A stretch of DNA of 64,000 nucleotides from DATAOG01 sp963840925 (GCA_963840925.1 CAWJAY010000046.1:62001-126000), one strand, 5' to 3'; counted from the first letter of the stretch, positions 37,411 to 47,018 are shown. Notes: a model not told the origin generated them from the sequence alone. A program made the numbers and translations.

Positions 37411-38228
37411 GCCGGCGGCCTCTTCTCGATGAACGCGGCCAGCCCCTCCTCGAAATTCCGGTAGCCGGCGTTCTCGACCATGACGTCGGTCGTGAACGCG
37501 TAAGCCGCCTCGAGGCCCATCTCGAGCTGCCGATAGAACGCCCGCTTGCCGAGCGCCAGCACGTCGGAAGGCTTGCTCAGCAGGCGCGCGAGCATCGCAT
37601 CGAAGGCCTCCTCGAGCTTGTCGGGCGAGACCACCTGGTTGACCAGACCGAGCCGAACGGCATCCTCGGCCTCGATGAAGTCGCCGGTCAGCAGCATCTC
37701 CATCGCAGGCTTGCGCGCGAGATTGCGCGACAGCGGCACCATCGGGGTCGAGCAGAACAGGCCGTAGCGCACGCCGGAGGTGGCAAAGCGGGCGTTGGTC
37801 GTCGCGAGCGCCAGGTCGCAGGCCGCAACCAGCTGGCAGCCGGCGGCGGTCGCGATGCCGTCGACCAGCGCGATCACCGGCTGGGGCAGACGGGTCAGGG
37901 CGAGCATGACCGCCGAGCACTGCTCGAACAGCGCCCGCACCTTGGTCGGGTCGGCGCGCTCGCCGCTCAGCTCCTTGAGGTCGTGGCCGGCGCAGAACGC
38001 CCGCCCCTGGCCGGTGATCACGACCACGCGGACCTTCGGGTCGGCCCGGATCTGGTCGAGCTCGCGCTGCAGGGCGCCCAGCAACTCGCGCGAGAGCGCG
38101 TTATAGGCCTCGGGCCGATTGAGCGCGAGCCCGGCCACGCCTTCGGCATCGCTGCGCAGCAGCACGGGCTCGGGCGCCGCCACCTCACCGGCGCTTGCCG
38201 GCCGGTCCAGATCCGCGGCATCGACCAT
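37398..38228 (-). CDS. Enoyl-CoA hydratase/isomerase family protein
   Basis: 276 aa crotonase-fold protein. LNRPEAYNALSRELLGALQRELDQI, GRAFCAGHDLKEL (first oxyanion-hole strand) and ALVDGIATAAGCQLVAACDLALATTNARFATSGVRYGLFCSTPMVPLSR match the ECHDC3 subgroup. The position of the first catalytic Glu of classical hydratases (GxAxGGG-E) reads GIATAAGCQL, so true hydratase activity is doubtful. C-terminal helix ends IEKRPPAW. Confidence 0.88.
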   Translation of the reverse strand: MVDAADLDRPASAGEVAAPEPVLLRSDAEGVAGLALNRPEAYNALSRELLGALQRELDQIRADPKVRVVVITGQGRAFCAGHDLKELSGERADPTKVRALFEQCSAVMLALTRLPQPVIALVDGIATAAGCQLVAACDLALATTNARFATSGVRYGLFCSTPMVPLSRNLARKPAMEMLLTGDFIEAEDAVRLGLVNQVVSPDKLEEAFDAMLARLLSKPSDVLALGKRAFYRQLEMGLEAAYAFTTDVMVENAGYRNFEEGLAAFIEKRPPAWPS

Positions 38229-38380
38229 GGCATGCCTCCCAGGCTCGCTCAGCGTTGGTCGCCACTTTATATGCGCGCTGGGCCGCAGATGCCAAGCCGC
38301 GAGCAGACGCCGGCGGCTCTGTTAGGACGTTGTACCTATCACAACCCGAAGCGGAAGGGAAGTGAGCCAGGCCGTACCGC

Positions 38381-39058
38381 TCAATCGACCGAGGCGGCCA
38401 GGATCATGCTGAGCTGGCAGAGCGGGCGCGAGGTCGCCTGGTGCCAGGCGTTGAACGCCTGCTGGACCCGCCGCCGATCGGCCTTGGACTTGGGGGTGCC
38501 GGCGAACGCGTCCCAGTGGTTGAGGCCCCTGACCACGGCCTCGGTCAGCAGGAACGTGTCCTTGCCGGCCATGCGCAGGAAGTAGGGCCCGGAGTTGCCG
38601 CCGAGCTGGACGAAGCGCTTGCCGAGATCGTCCCAGAGGCCGACCACGTCGTCGCGCGGCCAGCCGGCGAGGTGGGCGCCCATGCCGCCCGCCTCGCGGG
38701 CGAGCTGGACCAGGGCGGCGGCGTTGGGGCGGACCGACTTGAGCTTGCCCCAGTGGCGGATCAGGCGCCGGTCGCCCAGCAGGCCCTCAAGCTGCTCGTC
38801 CGGCATCGCGACCACCCGCGGCGGGTCGAACCCGGCGAAGACTTCTTCAAAGGCCGGCCATTTGGCGTCGACCAGGCTGTGCTTCAGGCCGGCGCGAAAG
38901 ATCCGCAGCGACATCAGCGACAGATAGCGGTCGTCGCCGAGCGCGCGTAGCTGCTCGGCGTCCTTGGGCACCGGCAGGCGCTGGCGGAGCGCCTGGACGC
39001 CGCCGACCCGCTCGCGCGCCCGCTCCTCGATCGCCTCGAAGGGAATCACCAGGGCCAC
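38381..39058 (-). CDS. 3-methyladenine DNA glycosylase I-like (HhH-GPD) protein
   Basis: 225 aa. IPFEAIEERARERVGG, DDRYLSLMSLRIFRAGLKHSLVDAKWPAFEEVFAGFDPPRVVAMPDEQLEGLLGDRRLIRHWGKLKSVRPNAAALVQLARE correspond to a Tag-like variant common in Proteobacteria; GGNSGPYFLRMAGKDTFLLTEAVVRGL is the C-terminal HhH-like part. It lacks the zinc-binding Cys/His set of E. coli Tag. Predicted to excise alkylated purines. GTG at 39,058 has GGAGG about 10 nt upstream. Confidence 0.8.
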   Translation of the reverse strand: MALVIPFEAIEERARERVGGVQALRQRLPVPKDAEQLRALGDDRYLSLMSLRIFRAGLKHSLVDAKWPAFEEVFAGFDPPRVVAMPDEQLEGLLGDRRLIRHWGKLKSVRPNAAALVQLAREAGGMGAHLAGWPRDDVVGLWDDLGKRFVQLGGNSGPYFLRMAGKDTFLLTEAVVRGLNHWDAFAGTPKSKADRRRVQQAFNAWHQATSRPLCQLSMILAASVD

Positions 39059-39201
39059 CCGACGCTCCTCCCGCGCACCGCGACGACCGCGGCCGATCGT
39101 AGTGGGCGCGGCCGGTCCTCGCAATGCCGGCGGCTGGCGCTGCCGGGGCAGGGTCTGCCGGGCGGACCGGCGAGGGGGCTGCCGATCCGCCCGGCGTCGG
39201 A

Positions 39202-40722
39202 TCAGTAGGCGTTCGGGTGGCTGAAGCCGACGAACAGCGTGCGCAGGATGATCCGGATGTCGAACAGCAGCGACCAGTTCTCGATGTAGTAGAGGTCGTA
39301 GCGCACCCGCTGTTCCATCTTCTCGAGCGTCTCGGTCTCGCCGCGCAGGCCGTTGACCTGGGCCCAGCCGGTGATGCCGGGCTTGACCCGGTGGCGGGCG
39401 AGGTACTCGTCGATCAGGCGGGAGTACTGCTCGTTGTGGGCGATCGCGTGTGGCCTCGGGCCCACGATCGACATCGTGCCCATCAGGACGTTGAGGAACT
39501 GGGGCAGTTCGTCGAGCGAGGTCCGGCGCAGGACGCGGCCGATCCGGGTCACGCGGGGATCGTGGCGGGTCGCCTGGGTCACGGCCTGGTCCTCGCAGCG
39601 ATCGATGTACATGCTGCGGAACTTGAAGACCTCGATGACCTCGTTGTTGAAGCCGTAGCGCTTCTGCCGGAACAGGATCGGCCCCCGGCTATCGAGCTTG
39701 ATCAGCGCGCACAGCAGCAGCAGCAGCGGCAGGATCATGACCAGGATCGCGCCGGCGAGCACCCGGTCCTCCATGCTCTTGACGATGTAGTTCCAGCCCG
39801 CGAGCGGCTTCTCGAACACGTTCAGCATCGGCACGCCGCCGACGTGGGTGACCTGGCGATGCGGCAGGTGGAAGCCGATCATGTCCGGGCAGAGGCGGAC
39901 GTCGACCGGCAGGCTGCGCAGCCTCTTCATCCAGGCGAGCAGGCGGTTCTCGGCGTCCCAGGGCAGCGCGACGATGACCTGGTCGATCGGGTTGGTGCGT
40001 GCGAACACCATCAGGTCCATGACGCTGCCGAGCACCGGAAAGCCGCACACCTGGTCGGGCACCCGGCCGTGGCGGTCATCGAACACGCCAATGATCCGTT
40101 CGGCGGCGGTGCCGTGGAGCGCCAGATGCTCGATCAGCCGCTGGCCGTGCTCGCCGGCGCCGACGATCACCAGATTGCGGGTCAGCCGGCCGCCAGCCTG
40201 CCAGCGCGCGATCTGGTGCTTGAGCACGAGGCGGGCCGTGAACAGGCCGAAGAAGCCGTAGACGAACCAGAGGCCGACCCACAGCCGCGAGGTCTCGGCG
40301 ATCTCGCGGTTCATCTTGGTGATGAAGCCGAGCGCCAGCAGGCCCAGCATCACGGCTGCCCAGGCCAGCAGCAAGCGACCGACCTGGCTGAACACGTTGG
40401 TCAGCTGGCTGAAGTTGTAGAGCCCGGCCGCGTGGAGGATGTGGATCGTCAACAGCACCGCCAGCACGCTGGCGTAGGCCTCAATGCCCAGATCCTTGGT
40501 CGGATCGTCGTGGAACCGGGTGACCCAGGCGGCGGCCGCGGCGAGCAGCACGATGACGGCATCGCTGACGCGCAGCAGGCCGACCACGACCGTCGGCGAC
40601 AGCCAGTCGGAAACCTGGCGGCGCAGCTGGCGCGCACGAGCGCGGGCGGTAAGCGGGACGCTGCCGGCGCGGACGCGGCGCCCGGCGGCCAGGGGCTCGT
40701 CTGACAGGGCTGTCTGGTTCAT
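39202..40722 (-). CDS. Polyprenyl glycosylphosphotransferase (WcaJ/PssY-type)
   Basis: 506 aa. Transfers the first sugar phosphate (probably glucose-1-P) to undecaprenyl phosphate, starting exopolysaccharide assembly. Four N-terminal transmembrane helices, a Rossmann-like CoA-binding-fold region (NLVIVGAGEHGQRLIEHLALHG), a further hydrophobic helix (VLAGAILVMILPLLLLLCALIKLDSRGPILFRQKRYG) and the catalytic domain FKFRSMY, RRTSLDELPQFLNVLMGTMSIVGPRPHA, YLARHRVKPGITGWAQVNGLRGET. Monocistronic as far as seen; the 220 nt upstream hold no recognised gene. Confidence 0.92.
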   Translation of the reverse strand: MNQTALSDEPLAAGRRVRAGSVPLTARARARQLRRQVSDWLSPTVVVGLLRVSDAVIVLLAAAAAWVTRFHDDPTKDLGIEAYASVLAVLLTIHILHAAGLYNFSQLTNVFSQVGRLLLAWAAVMLGLLALGFITKMNREIAETSRLWVGLWFVYGFFGLFTARLVLKHQIARWQAGGRLTRNLVIVGAGEHGQRLIEHLALHGTAAERIIGVFDDRHGRVPDQVCGFPVLGSVMDLMVFARTNPIDQVIVALPWDAENRLLAWMKRLRSLPVDVRLCPDMIGFHLPHRQVTHVGGVPMLNVFEKPLAGWNYIVKSMEDRVLAGAILVMILPLLLLLCALIKLDSRGPILFRQKRYGFNNEVIEVFKFRSMYIDRCEDQAVTQATRHDPRVTRIGRVLRRTSLDELPQFLNVLMGTMSIVGPRPHAIAHNEQYSRLIDEYLARHRVKPGITGWAQVNGLRGETETLEKMEQRVRYDLYYIENWSLLFDIRIILRTLFVGFSHPNAY

Positions 40723-40944
40723 CGGATTGACTTGCAAAGTCGCTTCGCCTGTAGGGGGCGTCGCCGCCCCACGTTGACGCTGTCCGCCGCCGCATTGCCT
40801 ACTTCGGGATACCCTGGCGGTCGGCCCGACCGTGGCTCTCCGACGCTTGGTGATGCATTCATGCAATATCTGGCCGAATTCCGCAAGGGACCGCGCGTAG
40901 GTAGCGCTGTACCTTAATGTGCGTTATCTAATCGCTAAGCGAGC

Positions 40945-41643
40945 CTAACCGGCGGGCCGCGTTTGCCGGCGGTCTTTGTTGTATAAATGCAACAGTTTGG
41001 CGCCGAACTCCGGAAACTCTAGGACCGCGCCACCGGCGGCTTCGGCATCGGCCGGATCGTGGGTCACCAAGAGCGTAGGTAAGCCCGCCGCGCGCGCGTG
41101 GTCCAGGACGAAACGTCGCACCCGCGCCGCGAGTTCGCGATCGAGCTTGCCGAAGGGTTCGTCGAGCAGCAGAGCCCGCGGCTCGGCGAGCAGGGTGCGC
41201 ATCAGCGCGACCCGCGCCCGCTGGCCCCCGGACAAGGTCGCCGGATCGCGGCCGGCGAAGCCCGCCAGATCGGCCTCGGCCAGCGCCGCCTCGACCCGGG
41301 CCCAGCGCTCGCGCCGGCCGCGCATCGAGGCCGGCAGCGCAAACGCCAGATTCTCGCCGACCGAAAGATGGGGAAACAGCAGATCGTCCTGGAACAGGAT
41401 CCCGATCCGGCGCGCCTCCGGCGGCAGCCGGGTGATCGGCACGCCGTCCAGCCAGACCTGGCCGCTCGCCTGGAACGCCGGCTCGAGCGTGCCGCACAGC
41501 CAGCTCAAGAGGCTCGACTTGCCGCACCCGCTCGGGCCCATCACCGTGGTGACCTGACCCGGGCTCACGGCCAGCGAGAAATCGGCCAGCAACCGGCGTC
41601 CGGCCACGCTCAGGCCGAGGTTCGCGATCCGCAGACCGAGCAT
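40945..41643 (-). CDS. ABC transporter ATPase, YnjD type
   Basis: 232 aa. Walker A MGPSGCGKSSLL, Q-loop LFQDDLLFPHLSVGENLAFALP, signature LSGGQRARVALMRTLL, Walker B ALLLDEPFGKLD and switch His in LLVTHDPADAEA. Last gene of a ynjB-ynjC-ynjD-like unit (3 nt after the permease stop). YnjBCD is an uncharacterised importer, by analogy to thiamine/iron ABC systems; the substrate is unknown. Confidence 0.9.
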   Translation of the reverse strand: MLGLRIANLGLSVAGRRLLADFSLAVSPGQVTTVMGPSGCGKSSLLSWLCGTLEPAFQASGQVWLDGVPITRLPPEARRIGILFQDDLLFPHLSVGENLAFALPASMRGRRERWARVEAALAEADLAGFAGRDPATLSGGQRARVALMRTLLAEPRALLLDEPFGKLDRELAARVRRFVLDHARAAGLPTLLVTHDPADAEAAGGAVLEFPEFGAKLLHLYNKDRRQTRPAG

Positions 41644-41646
41644 GGC

Positions 41647-43326
41647 TCAGGCGCCCACGCGCATCGCACGGCGCTGCCGGAAGCGCCAGGCCGGCACCGC
41701 GAGCGCCAGGCCGAAGCCCGCCAGCGGCAGCAGCGCCAGCATCAGCGCGAGCTGGCCGACCACCCGGCGATCGCCGCCCGCGCTCAGGCCCAGCGCTTCG
41801 GTGGTCAGCGTCGCGAACCGGCCGCCGCCCACGAACAGCGTCGGCAGGTACTGCGCGACGCTGACCGCAAAGCCGACCGCGAGCGCCACCAGCAGCGGGC
41901 GCAGCAGCATGACCAGCTTGATCCGGGCCCAGACCACCCAGGGCGGCCTGCCGAGCGCGAGCGCGCTGCGGGCGTAGCGCGGATCGAGGCTGCGGTAGGG
42001 GTCGGCCAGCGCCAGGAACACGTAGGGCAGCACGAACAGCAGATGGCTCCAGATCAGCCCGAGCCAGCCGCCGTCCAACCGGGCCCAGACCAGCAGCACC
42101 TGGACGCCGAACAGAAAGCCGATCTGCGGCGCCAGCAATGGCAGATAAATCAGGGTCAGCGCGCCGAGCCCCGGCTGCCGCTGCCGGCGGCTCTCGTTCT
42201 CGAGGCAGCCGATCACCAGAGCGAGCGCCAGCAGCGCTGCGATCAGCCCGACCACGAGCGTGGTCCAGGCGGGCTCGAGCAGGCGCCCGCCCTGCGCGAG
42301 CCAGCCTTCGAGCGACAGCCGCTGCGGCCAGGGCTCCGGGAAGCGCCAGCGGCCAGCCACCGACCAGACGGCGAGACTGAGCAGGGCGCCGAGCGACAGG
42401 CCGAACAGCAGGGCGAGACCAGCCCAGGCGGCCGCCCGGGCCGAGCTCCCGCTGCCGCCCCGGTTGCCGCCGATCAGCCAGGGCCCGGCGAGCCAACCGA
42501 GCGCGCGCTCGGCGGCGCGCCAGAGGCCGATCGCCAGGACCACGAGCGCGAGCTGCAGGCAGGCGCCGGCCGCGGCCTGAAAGCGCATGCCGAGGTCGGG
42601 GTCGGCGAACCAGCGCAGGATCAGAGGCGCGAGGGTCGGCGGCGTGGTCGGCCCGAGCACGAGCGCCATGTCGACCACCGAGAGCGAGTAGGCGAGGACC
42701 GCATAGACCGGCAGCCGGATCTGCGGATAGACCAGCGGCAGGACGACCTTGAGCCAGGCCTGGACCGGCCCGTAGCCGAGCGTGCGCGCTAGCCGCAACT
42801 GGTCATCGGCGCGCACCTGGCCGAGCGCGCCGAAGGTCATCAGGATCAGGAACGGCGTCTCCTTGAGGGTCAGGCCGAGCGTCAGCGCCAGACCGAGGGG
42901 GTCCTGCACCAGCGCCACGTCCGGCGGGGTCTGCCAGCCGGCCCAGGGTGCCGCCAGCCGCGCGAGCCAGCCCGAGGGCGCGATCAGAAAGGCAAGGCCG
43001 ACCGCGGTCGCGAGGTGGGGCACCGCGAGCAAGGGCGTCATCGCCCGCTTGACCCGGACCAGCCCGGGCGTGCCATGGCCGGCGGCGAACACCAGCACCG
43101 TCAGGCCAAGCGCCAGCAGCGTCGAGAGGACCCCGCTCGCCAGCGTCAGGCGCACCGCGGTCCCGAGCCCCGGCGCCGCCGCCAGCTGGCGCCAGGGCTC
43201 GAGCGAGAGCCGCTCGCCGCCGAGCACCGGCAGGTAGCCGAAGGCGGGCAGCACGGTGCCGAGCAGCCCGGCCAGCACCGGCCCGAGGAAGATCAGCAGC
43301 GTGATCGCGGGCAGATGGCGGAGCAA
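41647..43326 (-). CDS. ABC transporter permease, YnjC type (double permease)
   Basis: 559 aa, about 12 transmembrane helices arranged as two fused permease halves, each with an EAA-like cytoplasmic loop (LARTLGYGPVQAWLKVVLPLVYPQIRLPV and ALGRPPWVVWARIKLVMLLRPLLVALAVGF). This is the organisation of YnjC/ThiP/FbpB-like importers. TTG start at 43,326: no ATG or GTG lies between the upstream stop and this codon, in the same frame. Confidence 0.88.
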   Translation of the reverse strand: MLRHLPAITLLIFLGPVLAGLLGTVLPAFGYLPVLGGERLSLEPWRQLAAAPGLGTAVRLTLASGVLSTLLALGLTVLVFAAGHGTPGLVRVKRAMTPLLAVPHLATAVGLAFLIAPSGWLARLAAPWAGWQTPPDVALVQDPLGLALTLGLTLKETPFLILMTFGALGQVRADDQLRLARTLGYGPVQAWLKVVLPLVYPQIRLPVYAVLAYSLSVVDMALVLGPTTPPTLAPLILRWFADPDLGMRFQAAAGACLQLALVVLAIGLWRAAERALGWLAGPWLIGGNRGGSGSSARAAAWAGLALLFGLSLGALLSLAVWSVAGRWRFPEPWPQRLSLEGWLAQGGRLLEPAWTTLVVGLIAALLALALVIGCLENESRRQRQPGLGALTLIYLPLLAPQIGFLFGVQVLLVWARLDGGWLGLIWSHLLFVLPYVFLALADPYRSLDPRYARSALALGRPPWVVWARIKLVMLLRPLLVALAVGFAVSVAQYLPTLFVGGGRFATLTTEALGLSAGGDRRVVGQLALMLALLPLAGFGLALAVPAWRFRQRRAMRVGA

Positions 43327-43359
43327 GGCGGCCGGCTGCCGCGGCAGCGCCGGTTGCGC

Positions 43360-44550
43360 TCAGCTGCTGAACCGGCGCAGCCACTCCGCCTCGATCGCGA
43401 CCATCCAGGACGGGTGGGGCTCGGGCCGGACCGGCAGCAGCGCCTCGGGCGGCAGCGTCGCGATGCCATGCGGCAAGGCGTCGAACAGCGCCCGATCTGC
43501 GGGCGCCAGGCCACTCAGCCCGAGCACCGTGCCATCGCCCCAGACCCGCGGGTCCTGCTTGTGCGCCTGGGCCTCGGGCGACATCAGGAAGTCGGCGACC
43601 ACCATGGCGCCGGCCTTGCGGGCGGCATTGAACGGGATCGCGACGAAGTGGGTGTTGCCGATCGTGCCGGCCTCGAGGATGAAGCTGCGCACGCTCTCGG
43701 GCAGGCGGCCGGCGCTGATCAGGCTCGAGCCCTCGGCCGGATTGAACGCCATCGAGAGGTCGACTTCGCCATCGTCGAGCAGTTGATGGAGCGCGGGACC
43801 CGAGGCCGGGAAGCTCGCACCCTGGCGCCAGAGATGGGGCCTGATCTCCTCGAGCCATTGCCAGAGCGACGCCGTGACGGCGGCGAAATCGGCGGTCGCG
43901 ACCGGCCGCCCGAGCGCGTCCGGGTCGGGCGTGAGCTCGATCAGCGCGTGCTTGAGGAAGGTCGAACCGATGAAGTCGGGCGGTGCCGGATAGGTGAACC
44001 GGCCGGGATGAGCCCTGGCCCACTCGAGCAGAGCCGGGATCGAGCGGGGCGGCTCGGCGAGCACCGCGGTGTCGTGCAGGAACACGAACTGCGCCATGCC
44101 CCAGGGCGCCTCGAGGCCATCGGTCGGGATCGTGAAGTCGACCAGCGTCGTCGGCTTGCCCCTCACGTCGACGTGGCGGAAGTTCGGCAGCTGCTCGACG
44201 AATGGCCCGAACAGCAGCTTTTGCCCTTTCATCGCGGCGAAATTCTCGCCGTTGATCCAGATCAGATCGACCGAGCCCTGGTCGCTCCGCCCCGCCGCCT
44301 TCTCGGCGACCACCCGCGCGACCGCCTCGGCGGTATCGGTCAGCTTGACGTGGACCAGCTCGATCTGGTGCTGGCGGCGCACTTGCTCACCGACCCAGGC
44401 GATGTAGGCGTTGATCTGCCCGTCGCCGCCCCAGGCGTTCCAATAGACGGTCTGGCCGCTGGCCTCGGTCAGGACCTCGGTCCAGGCATCGGCCGCTGCC
44501 GGGCTTGCTGGCAGGACCGCCAGCACCAGGGCGGACAGCGCGCGCAGCAT
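43360..44550 (-). CDS. ABC transporter substrate-binding protein, YnjB type
   Basis: 396 aa periplasmic binding protein. Signal peptide in residues 1-21 (LRALSALVLAVLPASPAAADA). VYWNAWGGDGQINAYIAWVGEQVRRQHQIELVHVKLTDTAEAVARVVAEKAAGR and SVDLIWINGENFAAMKGQKLLFGPFVEQLPN are diagnostic for YnjB. First gene of its unit; the permease starts 33 nt after its stop. The large WNAWGGDGQIN loop suggests a small organic ligand, not identified. Confidence 0.9.
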   Translation of the reverse strand: MLRALSALVLAVLPASPAAADAWTEVLTEASGQTVYWNAWGGDGQINAYIAWVGEQVRRQHQIELVHVKLTDTAEAVARVVAEKAAGRSDQGSVDLIWINGENFAAMKGQKLLFGPFVEQLPNFRHVDVRGKPTTLVDFTIPTDGLEAPWGMAQFVFLHDTAVLAEPPRSIPALLEWARAHPGRFTYPAPPDFIGSTFLKHALIELTPDPDALGRPVATADFAAVTASLWQWLEEIRPHLWRQGASFPASGPALHQLLDDGEVDLSMAFNPAEGSSLISAGRLPESVRSFILEAGTIGNTHFVAIPFNAARKAGAMVVADFLMSPEAQAHKQDPRVWGDGTVLGLSGLAPADRALFDALPHGIATLPPEALLPVRPEPHPSWMVAIEAEWLRRFSS

Positions 44551-44682
44551 CAGGCATCTCCTCGGGTCGCGGGTTCTCGCGTGACCGGCGGCGCGCATTA
44601 TAGGAGGCCCGGGGCTGCTGTCATCGGCGCCGGCGCTTTGATCACCCGGCCGTGACCGGCCGTCAGCCGCCGCGCGCGGGGC

Positions 44683-45123
44683 TCACAGCGCGCGCTCGGG
44701 CACCTCACGGAGGACGCAGCCGTCGATCCGCCAGGTGCCGTCCGCCTGCTTCTCCATCAGATAGTAGGCGGTCACGACCTCGAGCTCCGGGCCGACCAGC
44801 AGGACCGGCTGGACCGGCGCGCCCCGGTCGTCGATCAGCTCGCCGAACCGCACCTCGCGCGGCCGGTAGACCGACAGGTAGCCGGCCTTGACCATGGCCA
44901 TGAAACCGGCCGGAGTCCCGAACTGGCGTTGGATCGAGGGCGAGGCGAAGCCGAACGCGGTGAGCCCGTCATCGGCGCGGAAGGCCGCGATCTGGGCATC
45001 GATCACGGCCCGGATCGCGCTCCGGTCGGCCGCGCTCAACGGAGGCGCGTCATCGGCGCGGGCGCCGCCCGTGGCCGCGAGGACCAGCAGCATCAGGCCG
45101 CGCGCCAGGCAGGATCGGAGCAT
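44683..45123 (-). CDS. Secreted DUF4864-like protein
   Basis: 146 aa. Signal peptide (MLRSCLARGLMLLVLAATGGARA) followed by a small alpha+beta domain: LSAADRSAIRAVIDAQIAAFRADDGLTAFGFASPSIQRQFGTPAGFMAMVKAGYLSVYRPREVRFGEL and VTAYYLMEKQADGTWRIDGCVLREV. This pattern matches DUF4864, a periplasmic NTF2-like family of unknown function. ATG at 45,123 used; a longer frame adds only five residues. Confidence 0.8.
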   Translation of the reverse strand: MLRSCLARGLMLLVLAATGGARADDAPPLSAADRSAIRAVIDAQIAAFRADDGLTAFGFASPSIQRQFGTPAGFMAMVKAGYLSVYRPREVRFGELIDDRGAPVQPVLLVGPELEVVTAYYLMEKQADGTWRIDGCVLREVPERAL

Positions 45124-45217
45124 GACGTGCCCTCCCATGGGCGGCTTCCAGCTCCAGGTAGGTCGACCGCGCGGGCCGGCAATGCTAGAGACCGGGACGG
45201 GTTTCAGGGGTGATCCG

Positions 45218-45742
45218 ATGCCAACTGTGGCGATGGTCGAGTACGACCAGGCGTCGCCCGGGGTCCGGGCGATCTATGACGAGATCATGGCGGTCAAGGG
45301 GATCGGCTTCGTGCCCAATTTCTGGAAGACGCTGGGCTGCCACCCGCCGCTGCTCGAGGAGGTCTGGCGCAGCCTGAACCGGGCCATGGCGCCCGGGCGC
45401 CTCGATCCGCTGACCAAGGAGATGATAGCACTCGCCGTGAGCGCCACCAACGGTTGCACCTACTGCATCCGCTCGCATACCGCGGCCGCGCGTAAGCTCG
45501 GCATGGACGAGGCGATGCTCGGCGAGCTGATGGCGGTCGTCGGCACCTTCAACCAGACCAACCGGCTGGCCGATGGCTACCAGGTGGCGGTCGACCCGCA
45601 GCTGATGGCCGGGAGCGAGGCCGAGCCTGCGGGCGGCAGCCTGGCGCGGGCGAGCCGGGTGCTGCGCCAGACCCGGATGGCCAGCCGCAAGGCGCAGCGC
45701 TCGCCCAAGGCGCCATCGCGGGTGCCGCGCCGGCGGTCGTGA
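45218..45742 (+). CDS. Carboxymuconolactone decarboxylase/AhpD-like protein
   Basis: 174 aa. GFVPNFWKTLGCHPPLLEEVWRSLNRAMAPGRLDPLTKEMIALAVSATNGCTYCIRSHTAAARKLGMDEAML contains the CxxC-x3-H redox site (CTYCIRSH) of AhpD-like peroxidases of the CMD family. The last 40 residues are basic low-complexity (ASRKAQRSPKAPSRVPRRRS), unusual for the family and maybe nucleic-acid or membrane-associated. AGGGGTGA just before the ATG. Confidence 0.85.
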   Translation: MPTVAMVEYDQASPGVRAIYDEIMAVKGIGFVPNFWKTLGCHPPLLEEVWRSLNRAMAPGRLDPLTKEMIALAVSATNGCTYCIRSHTAAARKLGMDEAMLGELMAVVGTFNQTNRLADGYQVAVDPQLMAGSEAEPAGGSLARASRVLRQTRMASRKAQRSPKAPSRVPRRRS

Positions 45743-45829
45743 GGACAATCCTGCCGCTGCCGCCTGCCGGAGTAGCAGGAAAGTTCACCTTTGCGCGCTT
45801 CAATCGCCACTCCGACGGGGTGCGCGCGC

Positions 45830-46057
45830 ATGGGAAAAGTGGTCGAGCCAGGTGGCGTGATCCTCGAGTTCGTCCGGGTCGGGCCGCTGATCCGGGTCAG
45901 CGCCATGGAGCCCGAGAGCCTGGTCGAGGTCGTGCTCCAGGGGCCGGCCGCGGCCGGCGAGGCCGCGCTGCGCCGCGCCGTGCTGCAAAAGCTCGCCTAC
46001 GTCCTCCGGCGTAGAGCCGCGGCAGGCGGGCTTGCCCGCGGCCAAGCCATGCTCTAG
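45830..46057 (+). CDS. DUF6898 small protein
   Basis: 75 aa. VILEFVRVGPLIRVSAMEPESLVEVVLQGPAAAGEAALRRAVLQKLAYVLRRR matches DUF6898 as I remember it (IFEFxxVG-x-KVtAiDpaTGtEVsIvGP...KLeYVL). It is a short beta-sheet plus one helix, found in Alphaproteobacteria and of unknown role. Here it lies 46 nt upstream of livH in the same direction, so probably co-transcribed. Confidence 0.7.
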   Translation: MGKVVEPGGVILEFVRVGPLIRVSAMEPESLVEVVLQGPAAAGEAALRRAVLQKLAYVLRRRAAAGGLARGQAML

Positions 46058-46103
46058 AGCTGGTTTCGTAGCGAACGGTCGAGCCGCAGAGCGCAATGCG
46101 ACC

Positions 46104-47018
46104 ATGGCGTATTTCCTGCAGCAGCTGATCAACGGCGTCACCCTTGGCGCCATGTATGGCCTGATCGCGATCGGCTACAGCATGGTTTACGGCATCATCG
46201 GCATGATCAATTTCGCTCACGGCGAGATTTACATGATCGGCGCCTTCCTCTCGATCATCTCGTTCACGCTGCTCGGCATGCTCGGCATCACCTGGGTGCC
46301 GCTGGCGCTCGTTTTGGTGCTGCTGATCGCGATGGCGTTCACCTCGGCCTACGGCTGGACGGTCGAGCGGGTCGCCTACCGGCCGCTGCGCGGCTCGTTT
46401 CGCCTGGCGCCGCTGATCTCGGCGATCGGCATGTCGATCTTCCTGCAGAACTACGTTCAGCTGACCCAGGGCGCCAACGTCAAGCCGCTGCGGCCGGTGA
46501 TCACCGGCGGCTTCGTGTTCGGCGACCCCGCCGGCTTCACGGTCACGATCAGCTACGTCCAGATCATCATGATGCTGCTCACGGTCGTGCTGATGGTCGC
46601 GTTCTCGTACCTGATCGGCCGCACGCCGCTGGGGCGCGCCCAACGCGCCTGCCAGCAGGATCTGGTGATGGCGGGCCTGTGCGGGGTCAACGTCGACCGC
46701 ACGATCTCGCTGACCTTCGTGATGGGCGCGGCGCTGGCCGCCGTCGCCGGCATGATGGCCACCCTCTACTACGGCGTGATCGACTTCTTCATCGGCTTCC
46801 TGGCCGGGGTCAAGGCGTTCACCGCCGCGGTCCTGGGCGGCATCGGCTCGATCCCGGGCGCGATGCTCGGCGGCCTGACGCTGGGCCTGGTCGAGGCCTT
46901 CTGGTCGGGCTATTTCAGCATCGAGTACAAGGACGTCGCGGCGTTCGCGATCCTGATCCTGGTGCTCGTGTTCCTGCCGACCGGCCTGCTCGGCCGGCCC
47001 GAGATCGAGAAGGTCTGA
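46104..47018 (+). CDS. livH: Branched-chain amino-acid ABC permease LivH
   Basis: 304 aa, about eight transmembrane helices. QQLINGVTLGAMYGLIAIGYSMVYGIIGMINFAHGEIYMIGAF is the family signature; RACQQDLVMAGLCGVNVDRTISLTFVMGAALAAVAGMM is the EAA-like loop that contacts the ATPase; ends in FLPTGLLGRPEIEKV. Part of a high-affinity Leu/Ile/Val (or amide/urea-like) importer with LivM, LivG, LivF and LivK. Confidence 0.95.
   Translation: MAYFLQQLINGVTLGAMYGLIAIGYSMVYGIIGMINFAHGEIYMIGAFLSIISFTLLGMLGITWVPLALVLVLLIAMAFTSAYGWTVERVAYRPLRGSFRLAPLISAIGMSIFLQNYVQLTQGANVKPLRPVITGGFVFGDPAGFTVTISYVQIIMMLLTVVLMVAFSYLIGRTPLGRAQRACQQDLVMAGLCGVNVDRTISLTFVMGAALAAVAGMMATLYYGVIDFFIGFLAGVKAFTAAVLGGIGSIPGAMLGGLTLGLVEAFWSGYFSIEYKDVAAFAILILVLVFLPTGLLGRPEIEKV

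Noticed and set aside
40928..42496. Alternative minus-strand frame spanning the YnjD and YnjC genes
   Set aside because: Out of frame with Walker motifs and membrane helices that are clearly encoded in the chosen frames.
41098..42792. Long plus-strand open frame (over 500 codons) opposite the YnjC-type permease
   Set aside because: Composition is Arg/Gln/Pro-rich shadow coding typical of antisense frames at 70% GC; the minus strand has a clear 12-helix permease.
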